A DNA stretch of 64,000 nucleotides from Pontivivens nitratireducens (GCF_014235845.1 NZ_JACJUQ010000005.1:1-64000); one strand, 5' to 3'. Positions 1 to 9,154 are shown, numbered from the stretch's first letter. A program made the numbers and translations. Notes: generated by a model not told the origin, from the letters alone.

Positions 1-1
1 T

Positions 2-64
2 CCGGAGAACTTCCTGGCAGCCATCAAGCTCGCAGCGATCCGCATCTGGATTGCTGATCAATGA
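2..64 (+). mobile_element. IS5-family transposase, C-terminal end only (cut by window edge)
   Basis: Reading from base 2 gives the 20 residues PENFLAAIKLAAIRIWIADQ and a TGA stop. The NFLAAI.LAA.R.W pattern is the usual C-terminal end of IS5-family (IS427-like) DDE transposases. The rest of the element lies left of the window. The stop overlaps the stretch gagtccacaccctag (63-77), which could be the right terminal inverted repeat next to a TA-type target, but the left end is needed to prove that. It ends about 100 bases past the 3' end of the DUF1467 gene, so it interrupts nothing visible here. Confidence 0.7.
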
Positions 65-166
65 GTCCACACCCTAGGGCCTCACCCAGAGGGCGCAGGT
101 TTTCGAGGTTCCAGATTTCCCGCCGATGGCGCCTCGCGCGCCCTCGGTTCTGGGAAAGCGGCGCTC

Positions 167-433
167 TCACCCCGTCGGGTCGAACACGTCCAGCATCTCG
201 ATGGTGATGACACCCGATATGATGATCCCGCAAATGATCGTGGACAGGATGCTGGCCACGATCGTGGTGATGATCAGCTTGCGTTTCATGTGCGGATGGG
301 CGGGCGCGCCCTCGGGCGTTCCGGGTACGACGCGGCCATCCTCCGCCTGACTGACCTCACCGATGGGCAGCACGATGAACAGGGTCAGAAACCACAGAAC
401 CGCGAATACCACGATGACGGAGGTGATGGTCAT
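167..433 (-). CDS. DUF1467 family small membrane protein
   Basis: This 88-residue protein has two hydrophobic segments (about residues 3-24 and 53-77) separated by a polar loop ending in a basic patch (HPHMKRK). That matches the DUF1467 family, small inner-membrane proteins of unknown function common in Rhodobacterales and Rhizobiales. Its ATG overlaps the stop of the methylmalonyl-CoA epimerase gene by 4 bases (ATGA), so the two are translationally coupled. DUF1467 is often found beside this epimerase, but no biochemical link is established. It is the last gene of the minus-strand run before the insertion-sequence remnant. Confidence 0.8.
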   Translation of the reverse strand: MTITSVIVVFAVLWFLTLFIVLPIGEVSQAEDGRVVPGTPEGAPAHPHMKRKLIITTIVASILSTIICGIIISGVITIEMLDVFDPTG

Positions 434-834
434 GCCTGCTCCAACTCGACCAGGGTGCCGGTGAAATCCTTGGGGTGCAGGAACAGCACGGGTTTGCCGT
501 GGGCACCGATCTTCGGTTCACCACTGCCCAGCACCCGCGCGCCGCTGTCCCGCAATTTGTCGCGTGCGGCGAGGATGTCATCCACCTCGTAGCAGATATG
601 GTGAATCCCGCCCGAAGGGTTCTTGTCGAGGAAACCCTGAATGGGTGACCCCTCACCCAGCGGGTGCAGCAGCTCGATCTTGGTATTGGGCAGCGTGATG
701 AAGACCACGGTCACACCGTGATCCGGCTCATCCTGCGGCGCACCGACATCCGCGCCCAGCGTATCGCGGTATTGCGCGACGGCGGCGTCCAGGTCGGGCA
801 CTGCGATTGCAACGTGATTGAGGCGTCCGATCAT
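430..834 (-). CDS. mce: Methylmalonyl-CoA epimerase
   Basis: A vicinal-oxygen-chelate (glyoxalase-fold) protein of 134 residues, the usual family length. It interconverts (R)- and (S)-methylmalonyl-CoA between propionyl-CoA carboxylase and methylmalonyl-CoA mutase in propionate assimilation. Visible signatures are the N-terminal LNHVAIAVPDL, the metal-region IELLHPLGE, GGIHHICYEVDD and the C-terminal LFLHPKDFTGTLVELEQ. I chose the ATG at 834 because AGGAGA lies just upstream (ccatcaggagacgaat). The longer open frame upstream is arginine-rich and has no family similarity. It is coupled to DUF1467 downstream. A different VOC enzyme is possible but unlikely. Confidence 0.9.
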   Translation of the reverse strand: MIGRLNHVAIAVPDLDAAVAQYRDTLGADVGAPQDEPDHGVTVVFITLPNTKIELLHPLGEGSPIQGFLDKNPSGGIHHICYEVDDILAARDKLRDSGARVLGSGEPKIGAHGKPVLFLHPKDFTGTLVELEQA

Positions 835-907
835 ATTCGTCTCCTGATGGTTTGCCTGACTTCTAGTCCAACCCGCACGCGGGGGGAAGCGGGACGCGAG
901 GTCGCGG

Positions 908-1909
908 TCAATCCTCCTCACCCCGCCCGGCAATGCTGAGCGGGGCGGCCTCCAGTCCCTGCTGGCGGCACCAGTGCACCAGTGCCTCCTCCGCGCCATG
1001 GGTTACCCAGATGGTCTGGGCCTTCACCTCGGTCACGGTGCGGCACAGCGCGTCCCAATCGCAATGGTCCGACACGATCAACGGCAGTTCGACGCGCCGT
1101 TGCCGCGCACGGGCGCGAACCTGCATCCAGCCGGACACGCCGACCGGCAGGGCATCGGGAAGCCGGCGCGCCCAGCGATCCTGAATGGCACCGGGCGGGG
1201 CGAGGACGATCTGCCCGCGCAATTCTTCCTTCTCCACCTCCATCACCTGTTTCCACGGGCCCAGGGGCACGCCCAGCGACTCGTATAACTGAGTCAGTTT
1301 GAGCAGCGCGCCGTGCAGATAGACAGGGCGGTCATAGCCGCGCGCCCGCAGTTCCGCCATGATGCGCTGCGCCTTGCCCAGTGCGTAGACGCCCAGCACA
1401 TGCGCCCGCTGCGGGAACGCGGCGAGAGAGGCGAGCAATCGGTCCAGTTCCCCTTGCAGGGGCGGATGGCGGAACACCGGCAGGCCGAACGTCGCCTCGG
1501 TCACGAACAGGTCGCATTCCACCGGCTCGAACGGGGCACAGGTCGGGTCCGCCGCGCGTTTGTAATCCCCCGAGACGACGACACGCGCGCCACCGGTTTC
1601 CAGCACGATCTGGGCGGAGCCGAGCACATGCCCCGCAGGCACGAAGCGCACAGCGACATCACCGATGCGGATGGTTTGCCCGACCGGGGCCTCCTGAAAA
1701 TTCTCGAATGCCTGCTCCCCATAGCGGGTGCGGGCGATCGCGACGGTTTCGGGTGTGGCCAGCAGGGATCGTGCACCGGGGGCGCAATGATCGCCATGCC
1801 CGTGCGTGACCAGCGCACGGTCCACAGGGCGGGAGGGGTCGATGTAGAAATCCCCGGCGGGGCAATACAGCCCGTCGGGCCTGACTTGCAAGACGTCGTG
1901 CGGCTTCAT
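908..1909 (-). CDS. Ligase-associated DNA exonuclease (metallo-beta-lactamase/beta-CASP-like)
   Basis: A 333-residue protein with the metallo-beta-lactamase motif THGHGDHC (about residues 35-42), further metal motifs around AGHVLGSAQ and SGDY, and a C-terminal SDHCDWDAL plus VTHG. This pattern is that of the ligase-associated exonuclease family, which usually sits in a DNA-repair cassette with an ATP-dependent ligase, an Lhr-like helicase and a phosphoesterase. None of those partners is visible here. It starts 57 bases after the stop of the upstream gene and ends 73 bases before the epimerase start. Nuclease activity is inferred from the family. Confidence 0.8.
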   Translation of the reverse strand: MKPHDVLQVRPDGLYCPAGDFYIDPSRPVDRALVTHGHGDHCAPGARSLLATPETVAIARTRYGEQAFENFQEAPVGQTIRIGDVAVRFVPAGHVLGSAQIVLETGGARVVVSGDYKRAADPTCAPFEPVECDLFVTEATFGLPVFRHPPLQGELDRLLASLAAFPQRAHVLGVYALGKAQRIMAELRARGYDRPVYLHGALLKLTQLYESLGVPLGPWKQVMEVEKEELRGQIVLAPPGAIQDRWARRLPDALPVGVSGWMQVRARARQRRVELPLIVSDHCDWDALCRTVTEVKAQTIWVTHGAEEALVHWCRQQGLEAAPLSIAGRGEED

Positions 1910-1966
1910 CGCGCCCTCCCTTTCAGGACAGAACGATAGAGCGGCGCGGGCGCAAGGCGAGGGGGA

Positions 1967-2335
1967 TCAGATGCCGCGGCGCAGGCGTTCGCGCAGTACG
2001 GTCTTGACCAGTTCCAGCTCGCCTCGCAGCAGGGCGACCTCAGCCAGCAATATCTCGTCCGCGCCCTTGCCGATGATGACGGGCAGCGCGGCCAGAGGAG
2101 TTTCCTCGCCCTGCTTGCGCAGAAATATCACGCTGACACCGCTGGACACGACCTCGACCGGCAGTGGATGCTCGATTTCGACATATCCCGGCATCGTCTC
2201 GACAGGTCGGGGCACGGGGCGGGCGATGACCGCGCCGTCCAGAACCAGCTCCAACGGAACGAAGCCACCCGCCTTTACCTGGGCGTGCACCACACCGTTG
2301 TCGATCCAGAAGCGGTCTTCGGTCTGCGGGGTCAT
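1967..2335 (-). CDS. Conserved hypothetical protein, 122 aa
   Basis: I do not recognise a named family. The protein has no signal peptide or membrane segment. Its first two thirds are beta-rich (FWIDNGVVHAQVKAGGFVPLELVLDG), and the last third is a likely amphipathic helix or coiled coil (DEILLAEVALLRGELELVKTVLRERLRR), ending at a basic tail. It starts 16 bases after the DUF6478-like gene, so the two are probably co-transcribed in the run that begins at ilvD. Codon use looks like that of its neighbours, which supports a real gene. Function unknown. Confidence 0.65.
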   Translation of the reverse strand: MTPQTEDRFWIDNGVVHAQVKAGGFVPLELVLDGAVIARPVPRPVETMPGYVEIEHPLPVEVVSSGVSVIFLRKQGEETPLAALPVIIGKGADEILLAEVALLRGELELVKTVLRERLRRGI

Positions 2336-2351
2336 GACATCCTCGATAGGG

Positions 2352-3107
2352 TTAGAGCGACAGGCGCGGACGGCGAGAGATGACCAGATCGCGTACCACC
2401 ACCCGGTTCAGCGGGCGCGTGTTGAAGATGAGGTCGATCCAGATCTCGCGCGCCCGTGTCGGATCGAAGGCGGTATAATGGACGTCGAATTCCAGCACGT
2501 CCCCCTGATTGCGCAGATCCAGCTGCCGCACCACCTGTTCCGTATTCGGACCATGCATCAGATTGAGCCGTGCGAACACATCGCAGCGCTGTTCCAGGTC
2601 GATGGTGTAGTCCAGACGGATCAGGTCCTCACGCGCGATCTTGGCCATCTGCTCCGATGGCAGGGCCAGGGCCAGCGACATGAAACTGCCCTGAGTGTTC
2701 CAGATATCCAGGGCAAAGTCATGATGCCCCTCGTCGCGCTGTATCTGGCGCGTCACGATGCGGGGTGGGTTCATGTCGTGGTGCAGGCTGACATCTGCGG
2801 CCAGTTGCGCCCCGCTCGGCGGGCTGACATGCCCGCCGGGGTTCTGGCGTATGGCCAGGATGCTGGGACGATGCAGAATTTCCGCGTCGTCGGGCATGCC
2901 GGTGGGGCGTTGCGATCTGTTGGCCAGACGCACGCCGCCGTCCATCTCGATCTCACGCGCGATCCGGCCCAGCTTTCGCGCCTGTCGTGTCCAACGGGTG
3001 GCCAGATCGTTATGCGCTGTCATGATGCGTCTGTGGCGACGCCGCATGATGCGGGCCGCCCACTGGATGACCAGATTCCCGATGATGCCACGTCTTGGCC
3101 TGCGCAC
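2352..3107 (-). CDS. DUF6478-like conserved protein, GTG start
   Basis: A 251-residue protein resembling a Rhodobacteraceae family I know as DUF6478; no function is known. It opens with a very basic region (RRPRRGIIGNLVIQWAARIMRRRHRR), followed by a mainly beta C-terminal half (YTIDLEQRCDVFARLNLMHG, WIDLIFNTRPLNRVVVRDL). I chose the GTG at 3107 because it lies 4 bases after the stop of the upstream lipoprotein gene. The longer frame to 3164 would overlap that gene and adds an unrelated sequence. The protein lacks an obvious export signal. It probably belongs to the ilvD-lipoprotein transcript. Confidence 0.65.
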   Translation of the reverse strand: MRRPRRGIIGNLVIQWAARIMRRRHRRIMTAHNDLATRWTRQARKLGRIAREIEMDGGVRLANRSQRPTGMPDDAEILHRPSILAIRQNPGGHVSPPSGAQLAADVSLHHDMNPPRIVTRQIQRDEGHHDFALDIWNTQGSFMSLALALPSEQMAKIAREDLIRLDYTIDLEQRCDVFARLNLMHGPNTEQVVRQLDLRNQGDVLEFDVHYTAFDPTRAREIWIDLIFNTRPLNRVVVRDLVISRRPRLSL

Positions 3108-3111
3108 CTGC

Positions 3112-3780
3112 CTAGACCGGCCCGGTATTGGCGGCCCGGATGCTCTCACGCAGGGCGATCGCACGTTCCAGCAGCGCCTGTTCGCCGGGCCAGAACATTT
3201 CGAGCGCGCGCACCGTCAGGATGACCATACGGTTGTTTTCCTCGCTCATCGCGCGCCAGAACCGCCGGTCGGCCCCATCGAAGGCGGTGGCTTCGTTATC
3301 CTCGACCAGGGCATAGACGGTGTCGCCGTGCAGGCGGGTTTCGATCAGTCGGGCCTCACCCCGGTGTTCGGCCAGCAGGCCTGCGATCCGCTCGCTCTGC
3401 AAGGCGCGCTCCAGTCGCGCGGCCCGCGCGGCCAGATGGCCATCGCCGGGGATCGCCGCATCTGCGACGCTGGCAGTCATCATGACCAGCGTTTCGCTGG
3501 CATCGCCGGCGGGCAGGGGGGCCTCGACCCCCATGGCCGCGCACCCCCCCATGACGACTGCGCCCTCATGGGCCACTTGCGGATCAATGCAATAGCCCTG
3601 AGGCGCCGCGATGGTGACGGCGTTTCCGCTACGCTCCAGCACGACGCTGCGAATTTCGACCTCACTGCGTGAGATCTCGCCCCCGGCCATGCCAGCGCCC
3701 TGCTGCTCGACACACGCGCCGAGCAGCAGGATCAGCCCTGCGCACAGAGCCTTCTTGACGTCACAGATCGACATAGACAT
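3112..3780 (-). CDS. Predicted lipoprotein of unknown function
   Basis: The N terminus has a short positive region, a hydrophobic stretch and the lipobox LLGAC, so the mature protein should start at that cysteine and be lipid-anchored. The remaining roughly 200 residues include [12 protein letters not shown] and GGCAAMG, a cysteine pair that could form a disulfide, and a helical C-terminal part ending in [22 protein letters not shown]. This combination is seen in uncharacterised roseobacter proteins beside ilvD. Possible ATG starts are 3792, 3780 and 3774; all overlap the ilvD stop (3761), and 3780 has GGAA upstream. It is coupled to ilvD by overlap. Function unknown. Confidence 0.65.
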   Translation of the reverse strand: MSMSICDVKKALCAGLILLLGACVEQQGAGMAGGEISRSEVEIRSVVLERSGNAVTIAAPQGYCIDPQVAHEGAVVMGGCAAMGVEAPLPAGDASETLVMMTASVADAAIPGDGHLAARAARLERALQSERIAGLLAEHRGEARLIETRLHGDTVYALVEDNEATAFDGADRRFWRAMSEENNRMVILTVRALEMFWPGEQALLERAIALRESIRAANTGPV

Positions 3781-5485
3781 GCGTTTCCGCATTTGCTCCC
3801 GGATGGGTCACCGCGCCCTTATAGGTGGAGCCGACCTGCTGCGCATATTTCCACAGCGCCCCCGAGGCATAGTTCGTCGCGCGCGGGCCGGGCCAGTCGG
3901 CTTTGCGTTGAGCCAGTTCCTCATCGCTCAGATCGACGGAGATGGTCCCCGCCCGCGCGTTCAGCGTGATGATGTCACCGTTGCGCAGCAGCGCGATGGG
4001 GCCGCCATGGGCGGATTCCGGTCCGACATGGCCGACGCAGAACCCCCGCGTCGCGCCCGAGAATCGCCCGTCGGTGATCAGCGCGACCTTCTTGCCCATG
4101 CCCTGACCCGACAGGGCCGCCGTGGTGGACAACATCTCACGCATGCCGGGGCCGCCCGAGGGGCCTTCGTTGCGGATGACGATCACGTCGCCTTCCTCGT
4201 ATTCGCGTTTCTGCACGGCTTCGAAGGCGTCTTCTTCACACTCGAAGACACGGGCAGGGCCGCTGAACTGCAATTGCTCCTCGCTCATGCCCGCGATTTT
4301 CACGATGGCCCCTTCGGGGGCGATGTTGCCGGTCAGTCCGACGACCCCGCCGGTGGAGCTTAGCGGTGTCGCGACCGGGTGGATCACCTTGCCGTCCGCC
4401 TCACGCGTGACCTTGTCGATCTCCTCACCGATGGAATAGCCGGTGGCGGTCATGCAGTCGCGATAGATCAGGCCGGCCTTGTCCAGTTCCTTGAGGATGA
4501 CGGGCACGCCACCGGCCTCGTACAGATCCTTGGCGACGTATTGCCCGCCGGGCTTGAGATCGACGAAATAGGGCGTCTCGCGGAAGATGTCGGTCACGTC
4601 CTGCAAGAAGAAGTCGATCCCCGCCTCATGCGCCATCGCAGGCAGGTGCAGGCCCGCATTGGTCGAACCGCCGGTGCATGCGACGACACGCGCGGCATTG
4701 ATCAGCGATTCACGCGTGACGATGTCACGGGCGCGGATGTTCTTCTCGATCAGGTTCATGACCGCGCGGCCCGAGGCCTCACCATACTGGTCGCGGCTCT
4801 CATAGGGGGCCGGCGCGCCCGAGGAATTGGGCAGCGCGAGACCGATCGCCTCGGACACGCAGGCCATGGTGTTCGCGGTGAACTGACCGCCACATGCCCC
4901 GGCGGAGGGGCAGGCGACCTGTTCCAGCTTTTCCAGCTCGCAAGTGGACAGATTGCCCGCCTGATGCTGACCGACAGCCTCGAACACGTCCTGAACGGTG
5001 ACGTCCTTGCCCTCAAACCGGCCCGGCAGGATCGAGCCGCCATAGACGAAGACCGACGGCACGTTCAGACGGATCATCGCCATCATCATGCCGGGCAGGG
5101 ACTTGTCGCAGCCCGCCAACCCGACGAGCGCGTCATAGCAGTGGCCGCGCATGGTCAGCTCCACGGTGTCCGCTATGGCCTCACGACTGGCGAGGGATGA
5201 GCGCATCCCCTCGTGCCCCATGGCGATACCGTCCGTCACGGTGATGGTGGTGAACTCACGCGGGGTGCCGCGGGCGACCTTGACGCCCTGCTTGACGCTT
5301 TGCGCCTGACGGTTCAGCGCGATGTTGCACGGCGCGGCCTCGTTCCAGCAGGTTGCGACGCCGACCAGCGGCTGATGGATTTCCTCCTCGCTCAACCCCA
5401 TTGCATAGAGGTACGAACGGTGCGGTGCCCGCGCCGGACCCTCGGTCACATGGCGGGAGGGCAGGCGGGATTTGTCGATGGTCAT
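3761..5485 (-). CDS. ilvD: Dihydroxy-acid dehydratase
   Basis: IlvD dehydrates 2,3-dihydroxy-isovalerate and 2,3-dihydroxy-3-methylvalerate to the keto acids that precede valine and isoleucine; it is a cytoplasmic Fe-S enzyme. The 574-residue protein has the expected cysteine motifs [18 protein letters not shown] and [15 protein letters not shown], plus TDGRFSG and GHVGPE near the C terminus. Length is normal. I chose the ATG at 5485 ([10 protein letters not shown]) because GAGGGAG lies 6-7 bases upstream; a start 15 bases earlier is less likely. It is the first gene of a minus-strand run with the lipoprotein gene overlapping its 3' end. Confidence 0.95.
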   Translation of the reverse strand: MTIDKSRLPSRHVTEGPARAPHRSYLYAMGLSEEEIHQPLVGVATCWNEAAPCNIALNRQAQSVKQGVKVARGTPREFTTITVTDGIAMGHEGMRSSLASREAIADTVELTMRGHCYDALVGLAGCDKSLPGMMMAMIRLNVPSVFVYGGSILPGRFEGKDVTVQDVFEAVGQHQAGNLSTCELEKLEQVACPSAGACGGQFTANTMACVSEAIGLALPNSSGAPAPYESRDQYGEASGRAVMNLIEKNIRARDIVTRESLINAARVVACTGGSTNAGLHLPAMAHEAGIDFFLQDVTDIFRETPYFVDLKPGGQYVAKDLYEAGGVPVILKELDKAGLIYRDCMTATGYSIGEEIDKVTREADGKVIHPVATPLSSTGGVVGLTGNIAPEGAIVKIAGMSEEQLQFSGPARVFECEEDAFEAVQKREYEEGDVIVIRNEGPSGGPGMREMLSTTAALSGQGMGKKVALITDGRFSGATRGFCVGHVGPESAHGGPIALLRNGDIITLNARAGTISVDLSDEELAQRKADWPGPRATNYASGALWKYAQQVGSTYKGAVTHPGANAETHVYVDL

Positions 5486-5737
5486 GGGTGGCTCCCTCAA
5501 GGTGGCGTCGTGCGCATTGCTTGGATCAAAGGCATATTGGCGCGAGGGGCCGAGGGCAAGAGCCGTGCCTTTCCCGAACGACGGTTAACGCGGGAAACAG
5601 AGGGCGCATTGGGGCACCTGCCTTGCCGCATGGGCCGGTATATCTGTGTTCCCGACCATGAGCGGATGGCACTCCGCCCCGATTTCATACACTGCACTCC
5701 CGTCTCAGTTCGCCGCCCGACCGGTGAGCCGGAACGC
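5486..5737. other. Intergenic region with no gene seen
   Basis: This stretch lies between the ilvD start and the BMP-gene terminator. Open frames across it are arginine- and proline-rich and look like chance frames. It should hold the ilvD promoter (read leftward), but I could not pick out convincing -35/-10 elements. An FNR-like string near 5517 has the wrong spacer length. Confidence 0.5.
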
Positions 5738-5765
5738 AAAAGGCCCCGGCGGGGTGCCGGGGCCT
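5738..5765 (-). terminator. Rho-independent terminator of the xdh-purine transporter operon
   Basis: A perfect 10-bp stem (aggccccggc, 5741-5750, pairing with gccggggcct, 5756-5765) with a 5-base loop lies 25 bases past the stop of the substrate-binding protein gene. On the minus strand it is followed by a short TTTT run (5738-5741). It ends the long minus-strand transcript. Confidence 0.85.
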
Positions 5766-5789
5766 GTCACATTCACTTGCTGCGAAGGA

Positions 5790-6896
5790 TCAGTTCGGGA
5801 TCGCGCCCTCGATGCCCTCGACATAGAAGTTCATGCCCAGCAGCGTGCCGTCATCGGCGGTTTCGCCTTCTTCCAGCCAGACGGAGCCGTCCTGCTTGTT
5901 GATCGGGCCGGTGAACGGGTGCAGTTCGCCGGCTGCGATCGCCTCCATCGCGGCAGTCGCCTCGGCTGCGACATCCTCGGGGATGTTCTCGTTGAACGCG
6001 CCGATGGTGGTCGTGCCCTGGTCGATGCCGTGCCATGCGTCGGCGCTCTCCCAAGTGCCGTCCATCGCTGCCTGAACGCGCTCGATATAGTAAGGGGCCC
6101 AGTTGTCGATGATCGAGGAGAGACGCGCATTGGGTCCGAACTCCATCATGTCGGAGGCCTGACCGAAGGCGTAGATGCCGGTCTCGCCTTGCTCCAGCCC
6201 GTCCCATGTCGCCTCTGCGATGGTCATGGGGGCGGTGGAGTCGGTGTGCTGCATGATGACGTCAGCGCCCTGTTCGATCAGGGCATTTGCGGCGTCGGCC
6301 TCCTTCGCGGGGTCGAACCAGGTGGAGACCCAGACGATCTTGAACTCCACATCGGGGTTCACCGATTTCGCGGCGAGGTAGGAGGCATTGATGCCGCGGA
6401 TAACCTCGGGGATGGGGAAGGACGCGATGTAGCCTATCACGTTCGATTCCGTCATATGCCCGGCCAGGATGCCCTGCACGGTGCGACCCTCGTAGAATCG
6501 GCCTGAATAGGTCGAGACATTGTCGGCACGCTGATAGCCGGTCGCATGTTCGAACATCGTGTCGGGGAACTGTTCCGCCACGCGCAGGGTCGGCGTCATA
6601 TAGCCGAACGAGGTGGTGAAGATCAGGTCCGTGCCATCCTGTGCCATGCGACGGATCACACGCTCGCTGTCGCCCTCGGGGACGCTCTCGATATAGGTGG
6701 TCTCCACCGCATCGCCGAACTCTTCCTCCACGGCCAGGCGACCCTGCTCATGCTGATAGGACCAGCCGAAATCGCCGATCGGGCCGACATAGATGAAGCC
6801 GACCTTCAGCGGATCCTCGGAATGGCTCTCGGCCATCACGCCCCCGGTGGCGAGGGTCAGCGCCGTGGCCAGACCCAGTGACTTGAGAAGTTTCAT
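5790..6896 (-). CDS. BMP-family ABC transporter substrate-binding protein (purine/nucleoside type)
   Basis: A 368-residue protein with a signal peptide (residues 1-22, ending ATGGVMA) and the BMP/PnrA fold: KVGFIYVGPIGDFGWSYQHE, the DLIFTTSFGYM stretch, VIGYIASFPIPEVIRGIN and VIMQHTDS. BMP proteins bind nucleosides or related ligands in the periplasm. It is the last gene of the operon, after two permeases and an ATPase, with 42 bases between it and the permease and a terminator behind it. Because the operon starts with xanthine dehydrogenase, the ligand is probably a purine base, nucleoside or oxidised purine. That is inference from context. Confidence 0.85.
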   Translation of the reverse strand: MKLLKSLGLATALTLATGGVMAESHSEDPLKVGFIYVGPIGDFGWSYQHEQGRLAVEEEFGDAVETTYIESVPEGDSERVIRRMAQDGTDLIFTTSFGYMTPTLRVAEQFPDTMFEHATGYQRADNVSTYSGRFYEGRTVQGILAGHMTESNVIGYIASFPIPEVIRGINASYLAAKSVNPDVEFKIVWVSTWFDPAKEADAANALIEQGADVIMQHTDSTAPMTIAEATWDGLEQGETGIYAFGQASDMMEFGPNARLSSIIDNWAPYYIERVQAAMDGTWESADAWHGIDQGTTTIGAFNENIPEDVAAEATAAMEAIAAGELHPFTGPINKQDGSVWLEEGETADDGTLLGMNFYVEGIEGAIPN

Positions 6897-6938
6897 AGCT
6901 GTCTCCTTGTTGATATGGTCGTCCCGCCCGCCCCTCGT

Positions 6939-8069
6939 TCAGTTGGAGGCGTGGAACACCCGACCCAGTGAGGCCGGGGCGTTGAGGGCCGCGCGCGTGC
7001 GGTCGCCGGAAATGGCAACCAGCACCACGATCGTCGTGAGGTAAGGTGTCATCGACAGATAGGCGGAGTCGAGACGGAAATCCGGCCATGTCAGGGCCAT
7101 CGCCCAGCCAAGCAGCGCCAGTGCCCCTAAAAACGCCACCCTGATCCAGCCCTGCCGCGATTTTGTGCGAAGGTTGAATGCGATCATCACGACCGTGACC
7201 AGCGCCAGCACGATTGCGGCGATGGCCAGTATGTTGAGATTCGCGGCCTGAATGTTGATTTGCAGGATCGTGACGCCCCCGAACAGCCACGCGCCGATGA
7301 TGACGCGCCCCGGTTTCCAGCTGGCGAACACCACGATGGCCAAGGCGATCCAGCCGATGCCCGCTGTCATCCCCTCGGACCAGTTCGGCACGCGCACGAG
7401 GCTGAGATACGCCCCCCCCATCCCCGCACAGGCCCCGCCAAAGGCGATGGCCGCCAGACGGATCGTGATCACACGGTAGCCCAGCGCGTGCGCCGCATCG
7501 TGGTTTTCGCCCACCGCACGCAGTACCAGACCGGGGCGGGTGTGATTGAGGAACCACCAGACTGCCCCCACCAGCGCCAGCGCGAAATAGACGATCCAGT
7601 CATAGGAAAACAGCATATCACCGAGGATGGGGAAATTCGACACTTCGGGAATGTCCAACCGCGTCGTCTGCGGCGGGCGGATGCCGGTATAGGTCTGTCC
7701 CATCAGCGCCGCCAGTCCCAGCCCGAACAGCGTCAGTGCCAGTCCCGTCGCCACCTGATTGCTCAGCAATACCTGCGTCAGAAATCCGAAGATCAGCGCC
7801 AGCAGTGCCCCCGCCAGCGCTGCGACGACAAATCCCGCGACGGGCGTGCCGCTTTCCACCGCGACGATGAAGCCGACGACCGCGCCCATAATCATCATCC
7901 CCTCGACGCCCAGGTTCAGCACGCCGGACTTTTCCACCACCAGTTCCCCGGTCGAGGCGAGCACAAGCGGCGTCGCCGCGATGATCATCGTGGGCAACAG
8001 CACGCTCAGCAGATAGCTCAGCGCCGTGACCAGCGACAGATCGGCGCTCAGCCCGATAACATCCATCAT
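6939..8069 (-). CDS. ABC transporter permease, BMP/nucleoside class (second permease)
   Basis: A hydrophobic inner-membrane permease of 376 residues with about nine predicted membrane segments and the BPD_transp_2 signature region TPLVLASTGELVVEKSGVLNLGVEGMM, typical of the YufQ/NupQ type. It is longer than many homologues (roughly 300-330) because of a C-terminal extension with two more hydrophobic segments (ALALLGWAMALTW and YLTTIVVLVAISG). Its ATG overlaps the stop of the preceding permease (ATGA, 8066-8069). It should form a heterodimeric channel with that neighbour and take ligand from the BMP-family binding protein encoded just downstream. Confidence 0.85.
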   Translation of the reverse strand: MMDVIGLSADLSLVTALSYLLSVLLPTMIIAATPLVLASTGELVVEKSGVLNLGVEGMMIMGAVVGFIVAVESGTPVAGFVVAALAGALLALIFGFLTQVLLSNQVATGLALTLFGLGLAALMGQTYTGIRPPQTTRLDIPEVSNFPILGDMLFSYDWIVYFALALVGAVWWFLNHTRPGLVLRAVGENHDAAHALGYRVITIRLAAIAFGGACAGMGGAYLSLVRVPNWSEGMTAGIGWIALAIVVFASWKPGRVIIGAWLFGGVTILQINIQAANLNILAIAAIVLALVTVVMIAFNLRTKSRQGWIRVAFLGALALLGWAMALTWPDFRLDSAYLSMTPYLTTIVVLVAISGDRTRAALNAPASLGRVFHASN

Positions 8070-9154
8070 TGCGCGATCCCCCGTGCGCCGAAGCGGATGC
8101 GGTAGCGCACCAGAATGTCCAGCCCCAGCAGGAAGAACAGCAACATTCCCTGAAACACGCTGATCGCCGCACGCGGCAGGTTCAGGTCAAGCTGCGCGTT
8201 CTCACCGCCGATATAGGTCAGCGCCATCACCAGCCCTGCCGCCAGAATGCCCAGCGGGTTCAGGCGGCCCAGAAAGGCGACGATGATCGCGGTAAAGCCA
8301 TAGCCCTGCGGCAGCGCAGGCACCAGCTGTCCGGCGGGACCGGCGACTTCGAACAACCCCGCCAGCCCGGCCAGCGCTCCGGACAGGCCCAGGCAGATAT
8401 AGACGATGGAGGACGGGCGTACGCCCGAAAACCGTGCCGCGCGCGGGGCGGAGCCCATAACCTGAATGTTGAAGCCCAGCACATGCTTGCGCAGCAGAAC
8501 CCAGGCCAGCGGTACGAGGATCAGCGCGATCAGCACCCCCAGATGCACGCGGGTGTATTGCGTCAGACCGGGCATTCCCTGCAACAGCGGCAGGACGGCA
8601 CTGTCGTGGAACAGGCGGCTTTCGGGGAAATTGAAACCTGCCGGATTGCGCAGCGGACCCGCGACCATCGCACGCAGCAACTGATCGGCGACATAGACCA
8701 GCATCAGGCTGACCAGAATTTCATTGGCGTTGTAGCGGACCTTCAGGAACGCCGGGATCATCGCCCAGAACGTGCCCGCGGCCATGCCAGCCAGTGCCAT
8801 CAGCGGCAGCAGCCAGATCGCTGGCGTGCCATAGAACGCCAGCCCCACCGCCGCGCCCGCGATGGCCCCGACGATGAACTGCCCCTCGGCCCCGATGTTC
8901 CAGATCCCGGCACGGAATCCGAAGGACAGCCCGATCGCGATCAGCACCAGCGGCGCTGCCTTCACGAACAGCTCATCCCGGCTGTAGGGATCCAGGATCG
9001 GATCGACGAAAATGGTCCAGATCGCCTCCACCGGGTTCTTGCCCAGAATGGCGAACAGGATGCCCCCCGCGATCATCGTGGCGATCACCGCCAGAACGGG
9101 GGTGCCCCACATCATGGTGCGCGACGGGGCGAGCCGGGGTTCCAGACGGATCAT
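8066..9154 (-). CDS. ABC transporter permease, BMP/nucleoside class (first permease)
   Basis: A 362-residue polytopic protein resembling YufP/NupP permeases: an N-terminal membrane segment (LAVIATMIAGGILFAILG), the conserved GLSFGFRAGIWNIGAEGQFIVGAIAG and a C-terminal GYGFTAIIVAFLGRLNPLG. It pairs with the permease encoded downstream. Start and stop codons overlap those of both neighbours (ATGA at 9151-9154 and 8066-8069), which argues for one polycistronic message and coupled translation from xdhC through the transporter. The substrate is inferred to be a purine compound from the xdh linkage. Confidence 0.85.
   Translation of the reverse strand: MIRLEPRLAPSRTMMWGTPVLAVIATMIAGGILFAILGKNPVEAIWTIFVDPILDPYSRDELFVKAAPLVLIAIGLSFGFRAGIWNIGAEGQFIVGAIAGAAVGLAFYGTPAIWLLPLMALAGMAAGTFWAMIPAFLKVRYNANEILVSLMLVYVADQLLRAMVAGPLRNPAGFNFPESRLFHDSAVLPLLQGMPGLTQYTRVHLGVLIALILVPLAWVLLRKHVLGFNIQVMGSAPRAARFSGVRPSSIVYICLGLSGALAGLAGLFEVAGPAGQLVPALPQGYGFTAIIVAFLGRLNPLGILAAGLVMALTYIGGENAQLDLNLPRAAISVFQGMLLFFLLGLDILVRYRIRFGARGIAQ

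Noticed and set aside
5517-5530. FNR-like string TTGCT...ATCAA near the ilvD start
   Set aside because: The spacer is 3 bases, not 4, and the left half has a mismatch. ilvD is not an expected FNR target.
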